A stretch of DNA of 6,459 nt from Lachnospiraceae bacterium (GTDB lineage: Bacteria; Bacillota_A; Clostridia; Lachnospirales; Lachnospiraceae), in assembly GCA_024691045.1 (NCBI GenBank), contig JAILOC010000114.1, positions 1-6,459 on the forward strand. Reading direction: 5' to 3'. Positions 1-4,942 of this stretch are shown piece by piece (the first letter of the stretch is position 1; the number at the start of each line of letters is the position of its first letter). The notes beneath the pieces were generated by a model. The model was given only the letters and a program-made list of their open reading frames with translations. It was not told the origin of the DNA and did no database searches. The translations under genes were made by a program, and so were the position numbers.

Positions 1-981
1 GATCTTGGAAATGTTGAGTCCGTTGAAGATAAAGTGTCCAAGGCAGTGATAAAGCGAACCGCTCTCGTGAGGAACTTCGAAGCAGAGGCTTATCTTGGAC
101 GCATCCTTCCTGAAGACCTTCTGATTGGTCACGATTATGAAACGGGTCGAGTTGTTGTCCTCGGAATTGATCCCCTTTTCAAGAATATCGAGTCCGTAGA
201 TCTCGGCGGCGAGCGAACTTGCAACGGCTGCCTGGCTCTTATCGCCGTCAGTCGCTACCTTCTTTGCCGCAAATGCATTGTTCGGCATGGAGATCTGCTT
301 CCAATCGTACTTTTCAAGAAATCTTGCGGACTGCATAAGTGACTGGGGATGCGAGAAAACGGTCTTAATATCCGATATGTCCGCACCCTTTACACCCATA
401 AGGCAGTGCTCGATCTTGATGACCTGCTCCGCAACGATGAAATTTTCATACTCCGCAAGAAGATCGTATATCTCACTTACTATCCCTGCCGTGGAATTTT
501 CGATCGGAAGAACGGCATAATCCGCGGAGCCTTCGGAAATGACACTCATTGCAGCACGGAAAGAAGGGACATGTATGCAGTCTGCATCGTCGCCGAAATA
601 TTTCTTCATTGCCAGCTGGGAATATGCTCCCTCATCTCCCTGAAAGACAATCCTGGGAGAACCGGTCCTGATATCATCAACCGGTATAAAGGGAATATTG
701 ATATGCCTTCCGCTTTCGAGGAGCTTCTTATACTGGAGCTTTTTGCTCATGCTCATAAGAAGCCTGAAAAGCTCGCGTACACCTTCTTCGTTGAGTTCGC
801 CGCTCACCATTGCTGATACCTTGGCAAGCTTGGCCTTCTCCCTGTCCTTGTCGAGAACTCCTTTTCCGGATTCGAGTTTTGCCGTCGCAACCTCTTCGGA
901 AAGCTGCATTCTTTTTTCAAAAAGCTTTACTATCTCGCTGTCACATTCGTCGAGCTGTTTTCTTACTTCGGAAATATCCAT
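1..981 (-). CDS. pheA: Bifunctional chorismate mutase / prephenate dehydratase (P-protein), C-terminus cut by window edge
   Basis: Converts chorismate to prephenate and then to phenylpyruvate in cytosolic phenylalanine synthesis. The minus-strand frame is open from ATG at 981 to base 1, giving 327 residues with no stop. Residues 1-90 are an AroQ-type chorismate mutase: R7, R24, K35, D44, R47, E48 and Q83 match the known active-site pattern. Residues about 109-287 are the prephenate dehydratase domain, with the ENSTAG segment (161-166), SHPQ (210-213) and the diagnostic TRF motif (279-281). An ACT regulatory domain begins near 296; its GALV-like site reads GSLY (308-311) and the ESRP motif would lie just outside the window. 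A phenylalanine-binding ACT domain is the usual feedback control in this family. The start has a GGAGA Shine-Dalgarno about 5 bases upstream and a promoter at 1019-1047. It is divergent from the propeller gene. Confidence 0.95.
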   Translation of the reverse strand, partial: MDISEVRKQLDECDSEIVKLFEKRMQLSEEVATAKLESGKGVLDKDREKAKLAKVSAMVSGELNEEGVRELFRLLMSMSKKLQYKKLLESGRHINIPFIPVDDIRTGSPRIVFQGDEGAYSQLAMKKYFGDDADCIHVPSFRAAMSVISEGSADYAVLPIENSTAGIVSEIYDLLAEYENFIVAEQVIKIEHCLMGVKGADISDIKTVFSHPQSLMQSARFLEKYDWKQISMPNNAFAAKKVATDGDKSQAAVASSLAAEIYGLDILEKGINSEDNNSTRFIIVTNQKVFRKDASKISLCFEVPHESGSLYHCLGHFIFNGLNISKI

Positions 982-1018
982 ATATGTCTCCGCAAATTTG
1001 TATATTTATAACCAATTT

Positions 1019-1047
1019 ATTTTACTCCGAAAATACAGATTTTTCAA
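1019..1047 (-). promoter_or_regulatory. Sigma-A-type promoter for pheA
   Basis: Read on the minus strand, TTGAAA (1042-1047) is followed by a 17-base spacer and TAAAAT (1019-1024). This predicts a leader of roughly 30 bases before the pheA ATG, too short for a T-box or a classical attenuator. Box match and spacing are direct observation; activity is inferred. Confidence 0.7.
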
Positions 1048-1054
1048 TGGTTTG

Positions 1055-1071
1055 AAGGCTCTCAGAGCCTT
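1055..1071. promoter_or_regulatory. Perfect 17-bp palindrome, operator candidate
   Basis: AAGGCTCT-C-AGAGCCTT is a perfect inverted repeat with 8-bp arms and one central base. It lies between the two divergent promoters. Its right arm overlaps the first two bases of the -35 box of the rightward promoter (1070-1075), and its left arm starts 8 bases beyond the -35 box of pheA. A one-base loop cannot form a normal RNA hairpin, and the site lies upstream of both predicted start points, so a dimeric DNA-binding protein site is the simplest reading. The protein is unknown. Confidence 0.5.
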
Positions 1072-1098
1072 GATAAAAAGAGTGATTGCAGTTAAAAT
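1070..1098 (+). promoter_or_regulatory. Sigma-A-type promoter for the propeller-protein gene
   Basis: TTGATA (1070-1075), a 17-base spacer and TAAAAT (1093-1098) lie about 30 bases upstream of the ATG at 1129. The -35 box overlaps the 17-bp palindrome at 1055-1071, so a protein bound there would be expected to block RNA polymerase. Confidence 0.7.
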
Positions 1099-1128
1099 AA
1101 TTACAGGTACACGAAGGGAAGTGTGAGT

Positions 1129-2211
1129 ATGGCAAAAAAGATGTCAAAGCGTGACAGAAAAAACATAATCATCGCGGTATCTGTCCTGGCAGCGGCACTT
1201 GTGGTGCTGGTGCTTGTCACACTCTTTTCAAGAAGAGGCGAAAAGGTTCCCTCAAACCCCGAAGGCACCGTGGGAAACCTTGCAGGGAACATCAATAACG
1301 GCGGTATAGTGTGCGAATCTGACGGCCGTATCTATTTTTCCAACCCCTACGACGGGGGCGCACTCTATTCAATGAACATCGATGAGACCGATTGCAAAAA
1401 GGTTTCCACCGCAGTTGCAAGTTCCATCTGCGTCGCGGGCAATTATATCTACTACTTCCAGTCCGGAAGCTCGGGTGCATCGGGCCTCGGCGGAGTCAGG
1501 GTTCCGAATTCCTTCATCAGATCCCATATAGACGGTCAGCACGGATATACGATGAGCAGGGATGTCGTAGTCAAAGCACAGGTTGTGGGCGATTACGTGT
1601 ACATGGAAGGCACTGCCGACAACAATCACAACTATCCTTATTTCCAGCGCATGCCCATAGGCGGCGGGGATGCGGAGCTTTTAGCCAGATACGGGATCAA
1701 CCCCTCCTGCGCTGTCGGAAATATCATTTATTTCAACAATACAGAAGGCAATCATTACCTGATGGCATACGATACCGTGACCAAGAATACCTACGAGGTT
1801 CTCGAAGGAAATATCTGGAATCCCGTATACGACAGCGGTTACATCTATTACATGGCTCCCGAGGACGGATATCAGCTAAGGCGCTACTCATTAAACGATC
1901 AGACGATCGAGATACTCACGAACGAAAGAGTGGAAAGCTTCAATGTCTACAAGGGATATATCTACTACCAGACAATGGGAAATGACGCACACCTTGCGTT
2001 CATGCTGACAAACGGCGAATCGCCCACGGTTCTTGCGGACGGAAATTTCAATTCGATCTCGATGACGAACGGATATATCTACTTCAAGGATTACTGGAAC
2101 GAAAGCCTCCTGTATCACACGATGCCGGGAAGCGGATACTACGGAACGGTCGATGCGGCCAAGCAGGCTGCAATGGACAATATCAAGGAAGACATGGCAA
2201 AAGAAGAATAA
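1129..2211 (+). CDS. Membrane-anchored DUF5050-like beta-propeller protein, function unknown
   Basis: A 360-residue protein with a basic N-terminus (KKMSKRDRK), one hydrophobic helix at about 12-33, then RR and a Gly/Asn-rich linker. It should be anchored in the membrane with the large domain outside. The remainder has about seven repeats of 40-50 residues, each carrying a strand of the form G-x-I-Y-Y/F (GRIYFSN, NYIYYFQ, DYVYMEG, NIIYFNN, GYIYYMA, GYIYYQT, GYIYFKD), often followed by a second strand ending in a hydrophobic pair. This is the pattern of DUF5050-type propellers common in Clostridia. No catalytic motif is visible, so a binding or scaffold role is the most that can be inferred. 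ATG 1129 is preferred over GTG 1123 because AGGGA (1115-1119) sits 9 bases before it but only 3 before the GTG. Single-gene unit: own promoter, terminator directly after the stop. Confidence 0.85.
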   Translation: MAKKMSKRDRKNIIIAVSVLAAALVVLVLVTLFSRRGEKVPSNPEGTVGNLAGNINNGGIVCESDGRIYFSNPYDGGALYSMNIDETDCKKVSTAVASSICVAGNYIYYFQSGSSGASGLGGVRVPNSFIRSHIDGQHGYTMSRDVVVKAQVVGDYVYMEGTADNNHNYPYFQRMPIGGGDAELLARYGINPSCAVGNIIYFNNTEGNHYLMAYDTVTKNTYEVLEGNIWNPVYDSGYIYYMAPEDGYQLRRYSLNDQTIEILTNERVESFNVYKGYIYYQTMGNDAHLAFMLTNGESPTVLADGNFNSISMTNGYIYFKDYWNESLLYHTMPGSGYYGTVDAAKQAAMDNIKEDMAKEE

Positions 2212-2215
2212 ACAA

Positions 2216-2253
2216 ACCGGCCTTAAGCATTCAGCTAAGGCCGGTAATTTTAT
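2216..2253. terminator. Bidirectional rho-independent terminator between convergent genes
   Basis: ACCGGCCTTA (2216-2225) pairs perfectly with TAAGGCCGGT (2236-2245). The upper part is extended by a GC pair past a bulged A, leaving a five-base ATTCA loop. On the plus strand it is followed by AATTTTATGCATTTTT, and on the minus strand by TTTGTTTATTC. It starts 4 bases after the stop of the propeller gene and lies 14 bases past the stop of the ArsR-type gene, so it can serve both. Confidence 0.85.
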
Positions 2254-2259
2254 GCATTT

Positions 2260-2580
2260 TTATTCCTCTATATGGTCGATTCCCGTCGAAAGAATTGTTG
2301 AGATATGGTCGTCCGCAAGTGAATAGAAGATAGTCTTGCCGGACCTTCTTGTCTTGACGAGATCCTGCTGCTTCAAAACCTTCAGCTGGTGGGATATCGC
2401 GGACTGGGTCATGGAAAGCGCATCGGCGATATCCTGAACGCAGAGCTCACTCTGGAGAAGGGCGATCATTATCTTAAGGCGTGTGTTGTCACCGAAGACC
2501 TTGAAAAAGTCCGCGATATCTTCGAGCTCTTCATCGGGTGGGGTCGCGTCGTATATTTTTTTGAGAATATCTTTTGTCAT
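2260..2580 (-). CDS. ArsR/SmtB-family metal-sensing repressor with alpha-5 zinc-site signature
   Basis: A 106-residue winged-helix DNA-binding protein, the usual length for the family. Residues 22-43 (DIADFFKVFGDNTRLKIMIA) are the typical ArsR opening helix. ELCVQDIADAL (45-55) and MTQSAISHQLKVLKQ (57-71) form the helix-turn-helix, and VKTRRSGKTIFYSL (75-88) is the wing. The last helix carries D90, H92, H103 and E106, with the same spacing (2, 11, 3) as the zinc ligands on alpha-5 of SmtB. The alpha-3 Cys pair of cadmium/lead sensors is incomplete: only C47 is present, with Q49 at the second position. Inferred role: apo-repressor released from DNA by Zn(II) or a similar ion. Start ATG 2580 has AGAGG (2588-2592) 7 bases upstream. 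No metal transporter is in view, so the target is unknown. It reads in the same direction as apbE but is separated from it by the palindromic element. Confidence 0.9.
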   Translation of the reverse strand: MTKDILKKIYDATPPDEELEDIADFFKVFGDNTRLKIMIALLQSELCVQDIADALSMTQSAISHQLKVLKQQDLVKTRRSGKTIFYSLADDHISTILSTGIDHIEE

Positions 2581-2600
2581 AAACTAACCTCTAATGAATC

Positions 2601-2628
2601 AGTCTGCCGGGCAACGATGTATTTCCGC
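2601..2628 (+). repeat. Left terminal inverted repeat of the palindromic element
   Basis: Begins AGTCTGCCGGGC and ends TTTCCGC. It is identical, base for base, to the reverse complement of 2793-2820. Complementarity drops sharply just inside it, which marks it as a distinct terminal repeat. Confidence 0.9.
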
Positions 2629-2792
2629 TCATTTGCCGCTCGCTAACCTTTTCTAAGGAATGCATATTCATACAATTACTTCGCACCGCCGGCATTCGAC
2701 ATCCTGTCTCAGTGCCGGCTAATTTCGCCGTCCGGGCGAAATTGTGCTTATACGGATGCATTCCTAAGAAAAGCTAAGCTCGCTCTTAAATC

Positions 2793-2820
2793 GCGGAAAT
2801 ACATCGTTGCCCGGCAGACT
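2793..2820 (-). repeat. Right terminal inverted repeat of the palindromic element
   Basis: Begins GCGGAAAT and ends CCCGGCAGACT. It is the exact reverse complement of 2601-2628. Its outer end is one base from the apbE stop codon (2822-2824), so apbE transcripts would enter the element immediately. Confidence 0.9.
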
Positions 2821-2821
2821 A

Positions 2822-3940
2822 TTATTTTATCGTGATTATCTTTTCATCAGTATTATAGATTATTCCGTCAGATACAACAACTTCGCCATCGCTCATAATA
2901 AATATGACTTCAGAATCGTATTGCTGTGCAAGTGAGATGCCCATATCAGGTCCCAATACAAAACATGCAGTGGAGAGGGCATCCGAATAAAAGCCGCTCT
3001 GAGAGATGACTGTTACGGATACGGGAACGGATGAAGGCATTTCAAATAGTGATGACAGAGCGAATGAGGGGATTCCGCTGCGGTTTTTGATATCCTCTTT
3101 CGTCCATGCGGGATAGCCGCTCAGGGGATCAAGGATGTGATGGTATCTTGCGCCGCCGTACTCAAAATATCTTTCGTAGCTTCCCGAGGTTGAAATGAAA
3201 TATCCGCCCGTGAGAACTATCGTTGCAAATGGTTCGCCGGACGATAAGGGCGATAAGGGGTTGAACGGATCGGTGATAGCAACCCTGAAACCGGAAGCAC
3301 CCGGTTTTGACCCGTATACGAGAACGCTTCCGCCCGCACTCACAACGGCAGCCTGTGCCCCGGATCTTTCAAGGATATCAAGCGCCATATCAAGGTATAT
3401 GCCTTTTCCGACAGCACCGAGATCATAAACCGATCTGTCGCCCAGTGCATTTTCTATTTCACCGGGGCCGGGGATGACCGCACCTTTATCGCCGCTCATC
3501 CTTCCCTTTACATCCCAGAGATCAGAAAGTGCTCCCAGGCGCACATCAAACGCTCCGTATGATGCTTCCCGCAGCTCTTCACTCCTTGCAAGAATATCCG
3601 AGAGATCTGCTTCATAATCCGAAACAACCGCTGTAACGGATGAAGCGTCCGGTCCGCCGGCGGCTTCAGCAGATGATCCTTCCGGGGAACCGTCATACAA
3701 TTCCCGAGCCGAATAGACCGAGATAAGTGACCCTTCATTAAATCTGTTCAGCACCTTCTCATCAAGCTCACAGCCTGCATCAAGAAGTTCTTCCGCAAGA
3801 CCGGGGGCACCGTACACGGTTACGTTAAATACCGTATCCATGACAATTCCGCCCGCATGCTCCGGTGCCTTATTCGTACACGAAGCGAGCATACAGACAG
3901 AAAGAACAGATATCAGGATTGTTTTGGCAATTCTTTTCAT
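2822..3940 (-). CDS. apbE: FAD:protein FMN transferase, ApbE-family lipoprotein
   Basis: Transfers FMN from FAD to Ser/Thr of exported or membrane proteins, with a bound Mg2+. The 372-residue protein starts with a lipoprotein signal: basic MKRIAK, a hydrophobic stretch, and a lipobox LASC with the lipidated Cys at 21, so it should be tethered outside the membrane. Family motifs in order: MDTVFNVTVYG (34-44), DLGAVGKGIYLD (173-184), the SGSYERYFE segment (252-260), YHHILDPLSGYP (266-277) and FYSDALSTACFVLG (317-330), whose D320 and T324 fit the metal site. It is somewhat longer than usual, with a Gly/Ser/Ala-rich insert near 83-106 and an extra block of about 25 residues near 281-305. Start ATG 3940 has only a weak GGAT upstream. 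It diverges from a NusG_II gene, a common partner of apbE in Firmicutes. Likely targets, such as RnfG/RnfD-like or FMN-binding proteins, are not in the window. Confidence 0.93.
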   Translation of the reverse strand: MKRIAKTILISVLSVCMLASCTNKAPEHAGGIVMDTVFNVTVYGAPGLAEELLDAGCELDEKVLNRFNEGSLISVYSARELYDGSPEGSSAEAAGGPDASSVTAVVSDYEADLSDILARSEELREASYGAFDVRLGALSDLWDVKGRMSGDKGAVIPGPGEIENALGDRSVYDLGAVGKGIYLDMALDILERSGAQAAVVSAGGSVLVYGSKPGASGFRVAITDPFNPLSPLSSGEPFATIVLTGGYFISTSGSYERYFEYGGARYHHILDPLSGYPAWTKEDIKNRSGIPSFALSSLFEMPSSVPVSVTVISQSGFYSDALSTACFVLGPDMGISLAQQYDSEVIFIMSDGEVVVSDGIIYNTDEKIITIK

Positions 3941-3955
3941 TTGCAGAAAGATCCG

Positions 3956-3964
3956 TGTTAAAAT
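3956..3964 (+). promoter_or_regulatory. Extended -10 promoter for the NusG_II gene, predicting a leaderless transcript
   Basis: TGTTAAAAT is a TGn motif (3956-3958) followed by TAAAAT (3959-3964). Seven bases after the hexamer is the A of the ATG at 3971, so transcription would start on or next to the start codon. The -35 region (TTCATT, 3936-3941) is poor, as often with extended -10 promoters. No Shine-Dalgarno precedes 3971, which agrees with a leaderless message. Confidence 0.5.
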
Positions 3965-3967
3965 TCT

Positions 3968-3996
3968 CTTATGTCAAAAGCGGTTACAAAAATCAA
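3968..3996 (-). promoter_or_regulatory. Possible promoter for apbE inside the start of the NusG_II gene
   Basis: Read on the minus strand, TTGATT (3991-3996), a 17-base spacer and CATAAG (3968-3973, four of six matches) lie about 28 bases before the apbE ATG. A TTGACA at 3974-3979 lacks a good -10 partner. The region is only 30 bp between start codons, so some promoter must overlap coding sequence. Confidence 0.35.
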
Positions 3997-4414
3997 AAGT
4001 GCACCGGTCGTAATGTCAGCGATACTTGTCCTGACACTTTTTGTATCCGTCATTTTTATCATCAAAGATAACGGCAGAAATGATGCATATATAACCATAA
4101 GATCCTGCGGCGAAGTTGTATGGACGGGGTCACTGACAGGAATCCAGGATGAGACTGTTCTAACCGTGGTTCCGGCTTCCGGGGGCGGAAAGCCCATGGT
4201 GATCGAAGGCATTGATACTTCGTATGAACACTACAATGTGATCAGCATCACACCGGACGGAGTCAGCGTAACGGAATCCGACTGCAAAAACAGGATTTGC
4301 ATACATCAGGGACTTATGAATCCCGGAGATCTTCCGATAGCATGTCTTCCCAATAAGCTTCTCATAACTGTTTCATCGGATGAAGGTGATGGCGCGGATG
4401 CGTACACATACTGA
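3971..4414 (+). CDS. NusG domain II-containing membrane-anchored protein (DUF1312 type)
   Basis: A 147-residue protein with one N-terminal membrane helix (about 13-31) followed by an extracytoplasmic domain. The hallmark is SDCKNRICIHQG (103-114) then IACLPNKLLI (123-132), the Cys-x4-Cys and CLPNKL signature of the NusG_II family (C105, C110, C125). The domain resembles an insert of NusG in fold only; no transcription-factor KOW/NGN parts are present. The biochemical role is unsettled. The family is often encoded beside Gx and ApbE genes, as here, and is linked to membrane electron transfer in Firmicutes. There is no Shine-Dalgarno before ATG 3971, but an extended -10 suggests leaderless translation. 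Met15 is a poorer start because it would remove much of the anchor. It overlaps the next gene by 17 bp, so the two are probably cotranslated. Confidence 0.88.
   Translation: MSKAVTKIKSAPVVMSAILVLTLFVSVIFIIKDNGRNDAYITIRSCGEVVWTGSLTGIQDETVLTVVPASGGGKPMVIEGIDTSYEHYNVISITPDGVSVTESDCKNRICIHQGLMNPGDLPIACLPNKLLITVSSDEGDGADAYTY
4385..4390 (+). promoter_or_regulatory. Shine-Dalgarno that favours the 4398 start of the Gx gene
   Basis: GGTGAT matches the 3' part of the ideal AGGAGGTGAT. It lies seven bases before ATG 4398 and overlaps or follows the other candidate starts (4380, 4389). It sits inside the last codons of the NusG_II gene, which suggests translational coupling. Confidence 0.5.
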
Positions 4415-4928
4415 CAAAAGAAAGAAAACATATCACATCGCCGCGCTCGGTCTGCTCGCAGCCATGAGCCTTGGTATCTATGTGCTTGAAAGCCTGCTGC
4501 CGCCGCTTCTTCCCGTTCCGGGCATCAAACCGGGTCTTTCCAACATCATCACACTCTTCGCGCTCAGACGCTTCGGAAAAAAAGAAGCAGGCATCGTCCT
4601 GCTTGTAAGGATACTTTTGTCTGCTCTTCTTTTCGGAAACGCAATATCACTTGTATATTCACTTCTCGGAGGAGCCGCCGCACTTTGTATCGAGATCATT
4701 ACGGATTCGATACTGAAAGGCAGACTCCTTTATCTTACCGGAGCGTTCGGCGGGCTCTTTCACAATGCGGGACAGCTCGCCTCTGCGTTCATCATCATGA
4801 AAACAGCCGCGGTCCTGACATATTCCCCGTATCTTGCGATAGCAGGTATCATCACAGGTTTCTTTACCGGCCTGTGCGCATACTACCTTCTGAAGATCAG
4901 AATTCCCGGTGCGGATGAGATCATGTAA
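4398..4928 (+). CDS. Gx transporter family / Hpre_diP_synt_I integral membrane protein
   Basis: A 176-residue, very hydrophobic protein with about five membrane helices after a basic N-terminus. Conserved family segments are PVPGIKPGLSNIITLFALRRFG soon after the first helix (seen as PVPGIKPG and LSNIITLFAL), NAISLVYSLLGG mid-protein, and GGLFHNAGQLASA before the last two helices. It is often labelled heptaprenyl diphosphate synthase component I, but no DDxxD prenyltransferase motif is present, and a small-molecule transporter-like fold is more likely; the substrate is unknown. In-frame ATG codons also occur at 4380 and 4389; 4398 is chosen because GGTGAT is well placed for it. It overlaps the NusG_II gene and forms a two-gene unit with it. 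It is convergent with folBK, 14 bp between stops and no clear terminator. Confidence 0.88.
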   Translation: MRTHTDKRKKTYHIAALGLLAAMSLGIYVLESLLPPLLPVPGIKPGLSNIITLFALRRFGKKEAGIVLLVRILLSALLFGNAISLVYSLLGGAAALCIEIITDSILKGRLLYLTGAFGGLFHNAGQLASAFIIMKTAAVLTYSPYLAIAGIITGFFTGLCAYYLLKIRIPGADEIM

Positions 4929-4942
4929 GCTTTACGCTTCAC

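Larger units (their letters stand above)
2601..2820. mobile_element. 220-bp palindromic MITE-like element with perfect 28-bp terminal inverted repeats
   Basis: The two ends are exact reverse complements over 28 bases. Inside them, 2641-2665 and 2756-2780 are also largely complementary (19 of 21 at the inner end), and further similarity reaches the AATT at 2674-2677 and 2740-2743, so nearly the whole element is one imperfect palindrome. The centre holds two small perfect hairpins: GCCGGCA/TGCCGGC (2688-2694 with 2713-2719) and AATTTCGCC/GGCGAAATT (2721-2729 with 2735-2743). No reading frame of note lies inside. One base separates it from the apbE stop codon and 20 bases from the ArsR-type start codon. 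No clear target-site duplication is seen in the flanks. A non-autonomous miniature transposon is the best reading; an invertible segment or a conserved intergenic RNA hairpin are alternatives. Its transposase family cannot be named from this sequence. Confidence 0.7.

Noticed and set aside
349..816. A 155-codon open frame on the plus strand
   Set aside because: It lies wholly antisense to pheA, whose minus-strand frame is open across 1-981 with all catalytic motifs. The plus-strand translation is Cys- and Arg-rich with no recognisable domain.
1123..1128. GTG start two codons upstream for the propeller protein
   Set aside because: AGGGA at 1115-1119 would be only 3 bases from the GTG but 9 from the ATG at 1129.
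1392..1985. A long plus-strand open frame within the propeller gene
   Set aside because: Out-of-frame shadow of the propeller repeats: rich in Arg, Gln and His, with no domain and no ribosome site.
2601..2820. CRISPR array, tRNA or rho-independent terminator in the apbE-arsR gap
   Set aside because: There is no direct repeat with spacers, no tRNA cloverleaf sequence, and neither the outer stem nor the inner hairpins are followed by a T-tract on either strand.
2595..2826. Target-site duplication around the palindromic element
   Set aside because: Left flank (TGAATC) and right flank (ATTATT) share no convincing direct repeat; a two-base duplication cannot be told from chance.
3971..4414. Transcription factor NusG
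   Set aside because: Only the NusG_II-like domain with its Cys and CLPNKL signature is present behind a membrane anchor; the NGN and KOW domains are absent.
4398..4928. A true heptaprenyl diphosphate synthase subunit
   Set aside because: The protein is almost entirely membrane helices and lacks the aspartate-rich motifs of prenyl synthases; the name is a historical label for the family.
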